DNA of 64,000 nt from CAZJHX01 sp964545715. Its GTDB lineage: Bacteria > Myxococcota_A > UBA9042 > GCA-2863065. The DNA lies in assembly GCA_964545715.1 (NCBI GenBank), contig CAZJHX010000030.1, forward strand, positions 1 to 64,000. Direction: 5' to 3'. Shown one piece after another: positions 26,966 to 34,777 of this stretch; within the stretch, counting starts at the first letter, position 1, and each line of letters starts with the position of its first letter. Under the pieces are notes generated by a model. The model saw only the letters and a list, made by a program, of their open reading frames with translations. It was not told the origin of the DNA and did not search any database. Both the position numbers and the translations under genes were made by a program.

Positions 26966-28192
26966 ATGCGATCAGCCGTTGTTTTGTTGTTCATGCTCCT
27001 GGGGTGCCCCGGCGACAGCGACAAGGACTCCAAGCCCGACGCCGACGGCGGGGGGGACGTCACCAGCGGCACGGGTGATGGGGCGACGACCGACACCGAG
27101 GACACGGTTGGCGACTCGGGAACCACCACGGGCTCCGAGGACACGGGCGACACGGGCGACACCGGGGACACGGGGGACACGGGGGACACCGACGAATGCC
27201 ACACGGACTGCGCGGGCGGCGCCGCCTGCAAGGATGGGGTGGTCACCGTCTTTGCGCACGGACCCAAGCCCGGGTGCGAAGAGCCGCTGCCCGAGGCCTG
27301 CGCGATCGCGACCGAGACCTGCGAGCACGGGTGCAAAGCCAACGACATCGCGGTCGGCGACTCGCCCGCTTGCGACGCGGGTGATGTCGCCGCGTGCACC
27401 GACGCGCTGTGCGTACCCAAGCCGCTGTATGGGCCCGCGTGTGAGCCGGATTACGGGCATCTGCCGTACACCTTGAACCTGGCCGCGTTTGAGATCTTGA
27501 AGACGTTAACCGGCGGCCATCAGGGGTGCGGCTGCTCGGTCGTGGACCTTCAGGGCGGTGGTGGCGACGACGACGCCAAGGCCTGCTTCTGCGACGCCTG
27601 GGCCGCCTGCAAGACCGCTCGCCTGCGCGTCCTCTTCTCGACCGTTGAAGGCGCGCCGATCGCCGAGGACTTCATCATCGTGCCCAACGGCGTCGGTGGG
27701 TGCTCCGTCACGCGGCTGACCGACTGGAGCCAGGACCCGTTCGGGCCGGTCGACGGTGTGGCGCAGCAGTGGTGCCCGGACCTGGACTGCGACGCCAAGC
27801 CCAACCCCGCTCCGCAGGGCTGCATCGACCCGCCGGTGTGCGACGAGCCGCCGTCTTGTGGCGGGACTCAGATCGCCGCCGACACCGACAGCGACGGCTG
27901 CGCGGACACCTGCTGCCAGGGCGGGTGCCCCCCGGACTTCGTGATCTCGGATCCGGACGGCGATGGCTGCGGGATGGGCTGTGCGGACGCCCCGTGTAAC
28001 AGCGGCGCGGACTGCGCTGTTTACATGTGCACGTTCAACTCAGGAAGCTGCGACGCGCCCAAAGGCATCTGCAGCGACGCCGCCTGCAACATCGGCGGTC
28101 CCGTCTGCGGTTGTGACGGCGTGACGTACGAGAGCGGCTGCGCGGCCAACAAGGCGGGCGTGCCCGAGAAGTCCGGCGGCGCCTGCGAGTGA
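26966..28192 (+). CDS. GDT-repeat lipoprotein with C-terminal Kazal domain
   Basis: 408 residues. Lipoprotein signal MRSAVVLLFMLLGC (Cys14), then a flexible acidic linker including EDTGDTGDTGDTGDTGDTDE encoded by a 9-bp repeat (~27139-27195). Cys-rich globular regions follow (ECHTDCAGGAACKDG..., SDGCADTCCQGGCPPDF). The C-terminal ~40 residues, CNIGGPVCGCDGVTYESGCAANKAGV, match the Kazal serine-protease-inhibitor signature (C-x-CGCDGVTY-x-C). Likely surface-exposed; the Kazal module might protect the cell from its own or prey proteases. Divergence from typical Kazal loops prevents prediction of the inhibited protease. Confidence 0.75.
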   Translation: MRSAVVLLFMLLGCPGDSDKDSKPDADGGGDVTSGTGDGATTDTEDTVGDSGTTTGSEDTGDTGDTGDTGDTGDTDECHTDCAGGAACKDGVVTVFAHGPKPGCEEPLPEACAIATETCEHGCKANDIAVGDSPACDAGDVAACTDALCVPKPLYGPACEPDYGHLPYTLNLAAFEILKTLTGGHQGCGCSVVDLQGGGGDDDAKACFCDAWAACKTARLRVLFSTVEGAPIAEDFIIVPNGVGGCSVTRLTDWSQDPFGPVDGVAQQWCPDLDCDAKPNPAPQGCIDPPVCDEPPSCGGTQIAADTDSDGCADTCCQGGCPPDFVISDPDGDGCGMGCADAPCNSGADCAVYMCTFNSGSCDAPKGICSDAACNIGGPVCGCDGVTYESGCAANKAGVPEKSGGACE

Positions 28193-28202
28193 GGCAGGCG
28201 GC

Positions 28203-28658
28203 TCACCGCGGGCGGCGGCGGGGGGCCAGAAGGATGGCGATCATGATGATAAACAGCGCCAACGGTCCGGACCCGGTCGCGGCGCGCGAGGTGGCCGTGC
28301 AGCCGCCGTCTCCGCCCTTGCTGCCGCCCTTGAGGCCACCGCCCTGGTCGGTGCTGCCGTTGTTGGCCTGGTCGGGGCCCTGCGGCTGATTCGGGTCGGT
28401 CAGACTGCTGGCCGTGCCCGGCGTATTGTTGCCGTTGGACTGGCTCTGCACACAGTCGTAATAGCCGTCGGCCTTGGCGCAGGTCAGGCCCTGCTCGCCG
28501 CAGTCGATGTAATAGCCCTCGCCGTATTCGCACCATTCGACGCGATTGCCGTTGCACCGGCCCTCAAACGTTAGCCCGTCGGGGCAGCTGCTCTCTTGAG
28601 CGGCGGCGGTGAAGGTGATGGTCAGGGCGATAAGCGCGGTCGTGATCAGGGTCTTCAT
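28203..28658 (-). CDS. Small secreted protein with MYXO-CTERM-like tail
   Basis: 151 residues from the ATG at 28658. Signal peptide KTLITTALIALTITFTAAAQ; a compact Cys-rich module (CPDGLTFEGRCNGNRVEWCEYGEGYYIDCGEQGLTCAKADGYYDC); a Gly/Ser/Asn/Gln-rich linker; then GGCTATSRA followed by a hydrophobic stretch and RRRPR. The single Cys, transmembrane segment and Arg cluster match the MYXO-CTERM sorting architecture of Myxococcota, in which the tail is cleaved and the protein surface-anchored. Next upstream on the same strand is a barrel gene. The 3' end nearly meets the Kazal lipoprotein gene. Confidence 0.75.
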   Translation of the reverse strand: MKTLITTALIALTITFTAAAQESSCPDGLTFEGRCNGNRVEWCEYGEGYYIDCGEQGLTCAKADGYYDCVQSQSNGNNTPGTASSLTDPNQPQGPDQANNGSTDQGGGLKGGSKGGDGGCTATSRAATGSGPLALFIIMIAILLAPRRRPR

Positions 28659-28690
28659 GGGTCTGTGTCTCCTTGTTCTCTCTTGGATTC

Positions 28691-29344
28691 TTAGAAGGTG
28701 TAGAAGGCGCCGAAGTTGAGGGCGAGCTGGTGCAGCGAGTACTCCAGGTCCTTGCTCTGCGCCTGCTGGGACGCGATGGGGATCGAGCCGCCGCGCCCCT
28801 GCCAGCCTAGACGCGCCTGGATGGAGAAGCGCCCGTGGACGCGGATGCTGGCGCCCGCCATGATTCCGGCGTTCCAGCCGACGCCGGTCTCCGCCTTGCT
28901 GTTGGTGCCGGTGAGCAGCGCGTTGGCGCTCTCCTTGGACAGCTTGGCGATCGTCAGGCCGATGGGCACGTCGACAAAGACCTCGCCGCGGCCGCCCATG
29001 AACGGGGCGCGCAGCTTCAGCGACGGTGCCAGGTCCACGTACAGGTTGCGGTCGATGTTGTTGTTGTCCTGCACCTCCAGCGCCCACCAGTTGAACGTGG
29101 TGGCAAAGCCCAGCTGGACATAGCGGCCCAGCGGGTACTCGGCGCGCAGGGCCAGGCCGTTGGTCGTCTCCTCGTCGTAGTCGCGCTTGGACGAGCCGTA
29201 CTCGAGCTCGTTTTCGCCGCCGAAGCCAAAGACGGGGCCGGCGCCGATCCGCAGGCCGCTGACGGCGCTGGACTTCTTGGCGGCTGCGGCGCCCCCAGCC
29301 AGCGTCAGGCTCAAAACAAGGGTCAAAGTAAGTGTGCGAGTCAT
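28691..29344 (-). CDS. Outer-membrane beta-barrel protein
   Basis: 217 residues. Signal peptide TRTLTLTLVLSLTLAGGAAAA, then alternating strands (GLRIGAGPVFGFGG, YVQLGFATTFNWWALEV, GEVFVDVPIGLTIA, FSIQARLGWQG) and the terminal ALNFGAFYTF ending in Phe, the Bam recognition signature. Probably an 8- to 10-strand OmpA/OmpW-like porin-type barrel; family not recognised. ATG at 29344 with AGGAGAACAC upstream. It shares strand and proximity (32 bp) with the MYXO-CTERM protein gene, so probably an operon. Confidence 0.65.
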   Translation of the reverse strand: MTRTLTLTLVLSLTLAGGAAAAKKSSAVSGLRIGAGPVFGFGGENELEYGSSKRDYDEETTNGLALRAEYPLGRYVQLGFATTFNWWALEVQDNNNIDRNLYVDLAPSLKLRAPFMGGRGEVFVDVPIGLTIAKLSKESANALLTGTNSKAETGVGWNAGIMAGASIRVHGRFSIQARLGWQGRGGSIPIASQQAQSKDLEYSLHQLALNFGAFYTF

Positions 29345-29474
29345 CGTGTGTTCTCCTGGTTGAGTCGGGTCTCGGCACCCTGTTCAGCAACCCGTGTGCC
29401 AGGACTAATTGCCTGTGATATCAGCCTGTTGTGCAGGGGTCGGTGCCGCGAGCATCGGGGCTGACACAGGGGGT

Positions 29475-29486
29475 GTCCCATGGGTC
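29475..29486. promoter_or_regulatory. CCCATGGG-type palindrome upstream of the sigma54 activator
   Basis: GTCCCATGGGTC, 28 bp upstream of the probable start at 29514 and in the divergent gap to the barrel gene at 29344. On the reverse strand it reads GACCCATGGGACACC, related to the sites at 24034 and 32653. Confidence 0.35.
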
Positions 29487-29513
29487 CGCAGGTGTGCTAG
29501 CGTCGGGCTGCTG

Positions 29514-30875
29514 ATGGTGAGGAAGGACTCGGCGGCCACAACTCGCACGGTTCAGCGCGCCGCCGACATTCGCCGGCGCGCGCCCGCTTCCGTTCACCTG
29601 CGCCTGGTTCACCCGCGCCCGCTTCGGGGCCTGCTGGCGCTGACGTCACGACGGCTGGTCATCGGCCGCAAGCCCAGCGAAGAGCCGGCGGCGCGCGTGG
29701 GGCACGAGACGGTGTCGCGCAACCACTTGGAGGTCACCTGGGACGCTCGGCTGGGCAGCCACGTGGGGCGCGATCTGGGCAGTCACAACGGGTCGTGGGT
29801 CGACGGGGTCCGCGTGGGTGAGGACGCCGTGTCGCTGCCCGACGGCGCCGTCGTTCGTCTGGGTGATGTCGTCGGCGTCATCGAGCACGGCCCCGTTCCC
29901 GCCGATGGTGCGCCCGCGTCCCGTGAGGCCGTGTTTGGCGAGGCGCCCGCGATTCAGCGCCTGCGCGCACAGCTGGCGCGGGCCGCTTCGGATCCGTCGC
30001 CGGTGCTGGTGATGGGCGAGACGGGCACCGGTAAGGAGTTTGCCGCACGCGAGCTGCATCGGCTCAGCGGTCGCCGCGGCCCGTTCAAGGCGCTGAGCTG
30101 CGCAGAGCTCAGCCCACAGCTGATCGAGAGCCAGCTCTTCGGACACGTCAAGGGCGCGTTTACGGGCGCAGCCGGCGCGTCGGAAGGCCTGTTTCGCAGC
30201 GCGGAGCGCGGCACCCTGTTTTTGGACGAGCTCGGCGAGCTGCCGCTGGAGCTGCAGGCCAAGCTGCTGCGGGTGCTGCAGGAGAGCGAGGTGCGCCCGG
30301 TCGGCTCGACCCGCAGCTTCAAGATCGACGTGCGCGTGTTGGCCGCGACCAATCGCGACCTGCCCGGGTTGGTGGAAGAGGGGACGTTCCGGCGCGACCT
30401 GTATGCGCGGCTGGCGCTGTGGGAGCTGCGGGTGCCGCCGCTGCGAATGCGGCGTGGTGATATCCCGGCGTGGATCGACCGCCTGTACGAGGCGTGGTGT
30501 CGCAAGCGCGGCGGGCGGGCTGCCGGTGGACCCGAGCTCGACGCCGACGCGACCGAGGCGCTGCTGCTCGGCGAGTGGCGGGACAACCTGCGCGGCGTCG
30601 ACCGCGTGGTGCACCGGCTGGCCGTCGACGACAAGGACGTCATCACACTGAGTGATATCTCGGAGTTGGTTTCGGCGGCGCGGCCACGTCAGGTGAGCGC
30701 GCCACCGAAACCGGAGCGGACGACCCGACGTCCGGCCCCATCGAAAGAGGAGCTGACCGAGGCGCTGGAGCGGTTCGACGGCAGCATTCGCGCTGTGGCC
30801 AAGCACTTCGGTCGCGAGCGCAAGCAGGTCTATCGGTGGCTCAAAGCCCACGGCCTGCGTCAGGACACCGATTGA
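29514..30875 (+). CDS. FHA-domain sigma54-dependent transcriptional activator
   Basis: 453 residues from the ATG at 29514. N-terminal FHA phosphothreonine-binding domain (LVIGRKPS, SRNHLEV, DLGSHNGSWVDGVRV). AAA+ domain: Walker A GETGTGKE at ~168-175, the sigma54-contacting GAFTGA at 214-219, Walker B LFLDELGEL, and arginine-finger region FRRDLYARL. C-terminal Fis-type helix-turn-helix (SIRAVAKHFGRERKQVYRWLKAHGL). It would remodel RpoN-holoenzyme at specific enhancers in response to Ser/Thr-kinase phosphorylation recognised by FHA, a common Myxococcota arrangement. Upstream in-frame codons from 29409 have no support. It overlaps the next gene's TTG start by 4 bp. Confidence 0.9.
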   Translation: MVRKDSAATTRTVQRAADIRRRAPASVHLRLVHPRPLRGLLALTSRRLVIGRKPSEEPAARVGHETVSRNHLEVTWDARLGSHVGRDLGSHNGSWVDGVRVGEDAVSLPDGAVVRLGDVVGVIEHGPVPADGAPASREAVFGEAPAIQRLRAQLARAASDPSPVLVMGETGTGKEFAARELHRLSGRRGPFKALSCAELSPQLIESQLFGHVKGAFTGAAGASEGLFRSAERGTLFLDELGELPLELQAKLLRVLQESEVRPVGSTRSFKIDVRVLAATNRDLPGLVEEGTFRRDLYARLALWELRVPPLRMRRGDIPAWIDRLYEAWCRKRGGRAAGGPELDADATEALLLGEWRDNLRGVDRVVHRLAVDDKDVITLSDISELVSAARPRQVSAPPKPERTTRRPAPSKEELTEALERFDGSIRAVAKHFGRERKQVYRWLKAHGLRQDTD

Positions 30876-32152
30876 ACCGAGCGCGTGCACTGTCATGGGT
30901 CTTGTCGCTGGCGCTGATCGGGTGCCTGGAGCGCCCGGTGCCGCTGCCCGCGGTCGCAGACGTCGAGGAGACCACCGGCACGGACGCTGTGGCGCCTCCG
31001 ACCGACGCGCCCGTGGTGGACGGTCAGTGCGCCGTGCCCGAGCCCGCCAAATGCGGCGCGCTGCCGGCCGACGTGCAGATCACAGCGCTGCACATCGCGG
31101 AGATGACCGGGGACGACTGCGATGACGTGCTGCTGGCCGACACCAAGAACAAGGCGATCCACGTCATGGTGGGCGACACCGGGCGAGACCTGGCGTGTGT
31201 TGTCACGACCAGCGAGGGCTTTCTGGCCTATGCGCTTCACGCCGTGGACATGAGCGGTGACGGCGTGCGCGACCTCGTCATGCTGGCCAACGGTACGGAC
31301 AACGAGCGCTTTCTGGCCGCCTTGCAGGGCACGGGCGGCGGGGACTTCACGCAGACCTACGGCCTGTCCGTTGACGGGATGCTGCCGTTCATCGACGCCA
31401 CGGCGCCGTTCTTCATCGAGTCGGGGTACACCGACGATGACACCGTCCCGGACCTGGTCTTCGGCGGCGGCAGCGCGGGCGTTCATTTCCGCGGGGTGTG
31501 GGGCGATGACTTCCAAAAGCCCAGCAACGCCAAGCCGCTGAACGGCCCGGACAACGGCGAGTTTCAAAACCTGATCGCGGGCTTTGTGGTCGGCGATGCG
31601 CCGGGCAGCGGACACGCGGTCATGCTGACGGACGATGCCGCGTACCTGTTTGCGGAGACGGACGGCTTCGACGGGCGCACCGAGGCGTTTGTGGGCGCCA
31701 TCAACGGGTTCTACGCTGCGCGCGCGCCGGTCACTGGAGCGTCGTCGCTGGAGCTGATGGTGGGTGTCCCGTCGGCCGAGCCGTACTACATCCCGCTGGA
31801 GATAGACGGCACTACGATCAGCGGCGAGGCCAAGCTCGCCAGGGCGACCGGAGACGTGCCGCAGGTCGGTCCACAGCTGGTCGCGATGGTCGCCGGAGAC
31901 CTCAACAGCGGCGCGGGGCCGGACGTCGTGTTGGTCGAGGCGGACGGCGTCGACAGCCCCAGCGCCTGGCTCTTTCGGGATGCGCTGGACGACGCGGGTA
32001 CGGTCAGCTTTCCCAAGCCGGCGACCAAGCTGACGCTGAGCGCGCCGTACCCGCGGTATGCCGCGGTCGGCGATGTGGACGGTGATGGTCGACATGAGGT
32101 CTGGGTCGTCTCCAAGTCCGGCGCGCTTTCGGCGCTGCCGATCACCTACTGA
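30872..32152 (+). CDS. FG-GAP-repeat lipoprotein
   Basis: 426 residues beginning at a TTG (TTGA overlap with the activator's stop), giving LNRARALSWVLSLALIGC with the lipobox Cys at 18. No ATG gives a proper signal peptide. After an acidic Thr/Pro linker come repeated ITALHIAEMTGDDCDDVLLAD, AVDMSGDGVRDLVMLAN, SGYTDDDTVPDLVFGG, VAGDLNSGAGPDVVLVE and VGDVDGDGRHEVWVV segments, the D-x-D/N-G-x-x-D-hydrophobic signature of FG-GAP/VCBS beta-propeller blades. Likely an outer-surface propeller of unknown ligand, co-transcribed with its upstream regulator. It overlaps the convergent lipoprotein gene by 7 bp. Confidence 0.7.
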   Translation: MNRARALSWVLSLALIGCLERPVPLPAVADVEETTGTDAVAPPTDAPVVDGQCAVPEPAKCGALPADVQITALHIAEMTGDDCDDVLLADTKNKAIHVMVGDTGRDLACVVTTSEGFLAYALHAVDMSGDGVRDLVMLANGTDNERFLAALQGTGGGDFTQTYGLSVDGMLPFIDATAPFFIESGYTDDDTVPDLVFGGGSAGVHFRGVWGDDFQKPSNAKPLNGPDNGEFQNLIAGFVVGDAPGSGHAVMLTDDAAYLFAETDGFDGRTEAFVGAINGFYAARAPVTGASSLELMVGVPSAEPYYIPLEIDGTTISGEAKLARATGDVPQVGPQLVAMVAGDLNSGAGPDVVLVEADGVDSPSAWLFRDALDDAGTVSFPKPATKLTLSAPYPRYAAVGDVDGDGRHEVWVVSKSGALSALPITY

Positions 32153-32535
32153 CACGAGAAGGCGTACGGCGTGGACCAGGCGCCCTCGAAGGCGTTGGCG
32201 GTGAAGTAGAAGCCGGTCGTGGTCAGGTCGATCTGCGCGCGAAACCGCTGATTGCTGTAGTGGTCGACGACATCGACCCAGCCGCGGGCGCCCAACAGGT
32301 CGCCTTGAAAGGTGTAGTAGGCGCTGGCGCTGCTTATCTCGCCGGCCATGATCGTGTACTCGGGCAGCGCCTCAAAGCTGACGCGGGCCGTGGCTTTGGC
32401 GCCGTGCAGGTCCGCGACGTAGGTGCCGCTGGGACATAGCGCGTTGCCGCCACCGCCGCCGGCGCCGCCCTCGCAGGCGGAGATCAGCAGGCCGGCGGTC
32501 AGTGCCAGGGTCAGGATGCGGGTGGTGATGTTCAT
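32146..32535 (-). CDS. Small lipoprotein
   Basis: 129 residues from the ATG at 32535 (RBS GAGGAGAAGCG). MNITTRILTLALTAGLLISAC with lipobox Cys, then a Gly-rich linker (EGGAGGGGGN) and a beta-rich domain (YVADLHGAKATARVSFEALPEYTIMAGEI, TTTGFYFTANAF) ending at SCQ, with two Cys that may pair. No family recognised. Longer in-frame extensions upstream lack a signal peptide. Confidence 0.65.
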   Translation of the reverse strand: MNITTRILTLALTAGLLISACEGGAGGGGGNALCPSGTYVADLHGAKATARVSFEALPEYTIMAGEISSASAYYTFQGDLLGARGWVDVVDHYSNQRFRAQIDLTTTGFYFTANAFEGAWSTPYAFSCQ

Positions 32536-32840
32536 GGCGCTTCTCCTCGGGTCGTGGTTGCCGCTCCGAGATAAAGCAGGGGATATGCCAGCCACGCGAT
32601 GCGTTGCAGTGCTGCGTTTGGGGCTCTTCGCCCGCGCACCGCACCCTGTGACGCCCCATGGGACATCGGCCGTTTGGCCAAGACCGCCTGATCCAGCACA
32701 GCGAACGTCCACCGCGCCCTCGGTAAGATCCACAGTGGCGACACACGACATCACTGTTAGTGGTCGAGGTCGGAAATTCGTTCCTACCCGCGCGGCGACG
32801 CCGTAATTTGCGGCATCGACCACCAGGGCGGAGGACCTCC
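32536..32840. promoter_or_regulatory. Divergent intergenic region with CCCATGGGAC site
   Basis: 305 bp without a gene between the small lipoprotein and the radical SAM gene. GCCCCATGGGAC at 32653-32664 is identical to 24034-24045. A strong Shine-Dalgarno (GGAGGACCTCC) sits immediately before the ATG at 32841. Nothing else recognised. Confidence 0.4.
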
Positions 32841-34457
32841 ATGAATCGAGTCGAGGCGATGGGCTGGAAACCGCGGAACTGCGTCTGGGAGTTGACGCTG
32901 GCGTGCAACCTGCGATGTGGACACTGCGGCTCGCGGGCCGGGAAGGTTCGTCCCAAGGAGATGTCCCTGGACGAGTGCTTGGGCGTCGTCGATCAGCTGG
33001 CCGATATGGGCTGTGAGCTGGTCACGCTGTCGGGCGGCGAGCCGACGCTCAAGAAGGGCTGGGATACGATCGCGTCCGCCATCCACGCGCGCGGCATCTA
33101 CGTCAACATGGTGACCAACGGCGCGTACGGCTCGGCGGACAAGGGTAAGGCCGTCGCCCAGCGCGCGCGGGACGCCGGCATGTGCAATGTGGGCGTCAGC
33201 ATCGACGGACCACAGGCCATTCACGAGCACGTGCGCGGGCCGGGGACGTTTGCGGACTCTATCGCCGCTATCGGTCACTTCAACGCGGCCGGGCTCAAGA
33301 CGGCGGTGATGACCACGGTGAACACGCTGAACCTGCCGCACCTGATCGAGATGCGGCGTATCGCCATCAACGCCGGGGCTACGATGTGGCGCCTTCAGCT
33401 GGCCAAGCCCATGGGCACGATGGGGGAGCACCGTGATCTGGTCATCGATCCCGAGGACCTGCTGACGCTCATGCCGCTGTTGGCGGGCTTGAAGAAGCAG
33501 GGTGAGATCCACTTGGCCATCGGGGACTCCATCGGCTACTACGGCCCGCACGACAAGGTGCTGCGCGGCCGGGGCTGGCGCGGGCGCAAAGAGTGCTGGA
33601 AGGGCTGCCAGGCCGGCATGCAGGCCATCGGCATCGAGGCTGACGGCGGCATCAAGGGGTGCCTGTCGCTGCAGGCGAAGTGGGGCGACACGGATCCGTT
33701 TGTTGAGGGCAACCTGCGCGAGAACACGCTGGAGGAGATCTGGAACCGGCCCGGGATCTTCGCGTTCAACCGGGACTTCCACGTGGACCAGCTGACCGGC
33801 GGCTGCCGGGCGTGCAAGATGGCGTCGCTGTGTCGCGGCGGTGCGCGCTGTGTGTCCTCGGCGACGGTGCAGAAGGTCACCGAGGATCCCTACTGCTGGT
33901 ACCGGGTCGACTGCGACCAGCGGACTCAGCAGCCGGGGCCGATGACCCAGTGGGCGGCGGCGGCGGGGGCGGCGATCGTGTTGTCGATGGGCTCTGGCTG
34001 CAGCGACTCGGACCCCGGCGCCAAGCAGACGGCGGACGTGGTGTCACCCTCCGACGTGACGGGCACGACGGATACGACGGACACCGGAGAGGCGGTCCAC
34101 CCGGACTACGGCGTGCCCCCCGAGGACGTGTCGCAGATCGACACCTCCGCGCAGCTCGACTACGGCGTGCCGCCGGACGACATCACCGAGCCGGAGGACA
34201 TCACCGAGCCGGACACGGCGATCACCCCGGACTACGGCGTGCCGCCGGACGACATCACCCAGCCGGACGACACCGGGGAGCCGGACACGTCGACCGCGCC
34301 CGAGTACGGGATTCCACCCGACGACATCATCCAGCCGGCGGACGCGGGCCAGGCCGACGCAGCGGCAGCGGACGCCGGGGAGCCCGATCCCTGCGCGGAC
34401 GCGTGCTGCGACTGTGATTATGGGGAGCCGCCCCCGCCGGAGTGCTGCGAAGACTAG
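32841..34457 (+). CDS. Radical SAM/SPASM enzyme fused to YGxPP-repeat lipoprotein-like tail
   Basis: 538 residues. Radical SAM core from ~15: Cys22-x3-Cys26-x2-Cys29 (CNLRCGHC) binds the SAM 4Fe-4S cluster; LSGGEPTL, VSIDGPQ. A SPASM-like C-terminal cluster domain (~250-360) has C..CQAG, GCLSL, CRACKMASLC, C..C. From Met368 the sequence becomes a hydrophobic segment and lipobox-like MGSGC (Cys387), then a Ser/Thr/Asp/Pro linker with DYGVPPED, DYGVPPDD twice, EYGIPPDD and DYGEPPPP, ending in Cys-rich CADACCDCDYGEPPPPECCED. A separate enzyme and YGxPP lipoprotein occur side by side at 41971-43977. The tail is therefore probably the enzyme's substrate, fused in cis. No stop separates the parts; an internal start at 33942 is possible but has a weak RBS. 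Confidence 0.8.
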   Translation: MNRVEAMGWKPRNCVWELTLACNLRCGHCGSRAGKVRPKEMSLDECLGVVDQLADMGCELVTLSGGEPTLKKGWDTIASAIHARGIYVNMVTNGAYGSADKGKAVAQRARDAGMCNVGVSIDGPQAIHEHVRGPGTFADSIAAIGHFNAAGLKTAVMTTVNTLNLPHLIEMRRIAINAGATMWRLQLAKPMGTMGEHRDLVIDPEDLLTLMPLLAGLKKQGEIHLAIGDSIGYYGPHDKVLRGRGWRGRKECWKGCQAGMQAIGIEADGGIKGCLSLQAKWGDTDPFVEGNLRENTLEEIWNRPGIFAFNRDFHVDQLTGGCRACKMASLCRGGARCVSSATVQKVTEDPYCWYRVDCDQRTQQPGPMTQWAAAAGAAIVLSMGSGCSDSDPGAKQTADVVSPSDVTGTTDTTDTGEAVHPDYGVPPEDVSQIDTSAQLDYGVPPDDITEPEDITEPDTAITPDYGVPPDDITQPDDTGEPDTSTAPEYGIPPDDIIQPADAGQADAAAADAGEPDPCADACCDCDYGEPPPPECCED

Positions 34458-34723
34458 GGCCAACCAGGCTTGGCTTTGCCTCTCACTTGCCCAGGGCGAC
34501 GGTCCGGCCGCCCCGGCGTCCACACACTCTCCACCGATGCGACATTGCGCGACCTCACAGCCGGCACCGGCGCTGTCGGCCGCATCGAGGTCGCCCGCGG
34601 TCGCGATCGTGTCATCCGTCGCGACGGCCGGGGGGGGGCACCAAACTGCAGCGCGCAGCCCGACACGACCCCGCATGACGCCACGACCGCCCCCAAGACT
34701 ATCCAGCTGCCCACGCGCACCAT
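34454..34723 (-). CDS. Candidate small lipoprotein with FGAPP motif (frameshift suspected)
   Basis: From the ATG at 34723 the sequence reads VRVGSWIVLGAVVASCGVVSGC, a good lipoprotein signal, followed directly by ALQFGAPP, close to the YGAPP motif of nearby genes. The FGAPP codons coincide with a C9 run on this strand (34630-34638). As written, the frame after it is Arg-rich and unconvincing. One extra C would give an acidic, Cys-containing continuation (AVATDDTIATAGDLDAADS...CEVAQCRIGGEC) like other lipoprotein linkers, but that frame has no stop before 34044. The gene fills the 320-bp gap between the convergent neighbours. Treat as tentative. Confidence 0.35.
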   Translation of the reverse strand: MVRVGSWIVLGAVVASCGVVSGCALQFGAPPRPSRRMTRSRPRATSMRPTAPVPAVRSRNVASVESVWTPGRPDRRPGQVRGKAKPGWP

Positions 34724-34777
34724 CCGACCATGCTAGCAGGCCGGCGCCGGCGGCACTTTCTTTCGGGTCGACAGCTT

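Noticed and set aside
33942..34457. YGVPP tail as an independent gene
   Set aside because: The frame is continuous with the radical SAM gene, with no stop between, and the ATG at 33942 has no good ribosome-binding site; kept as a fusion with the alternative noted.
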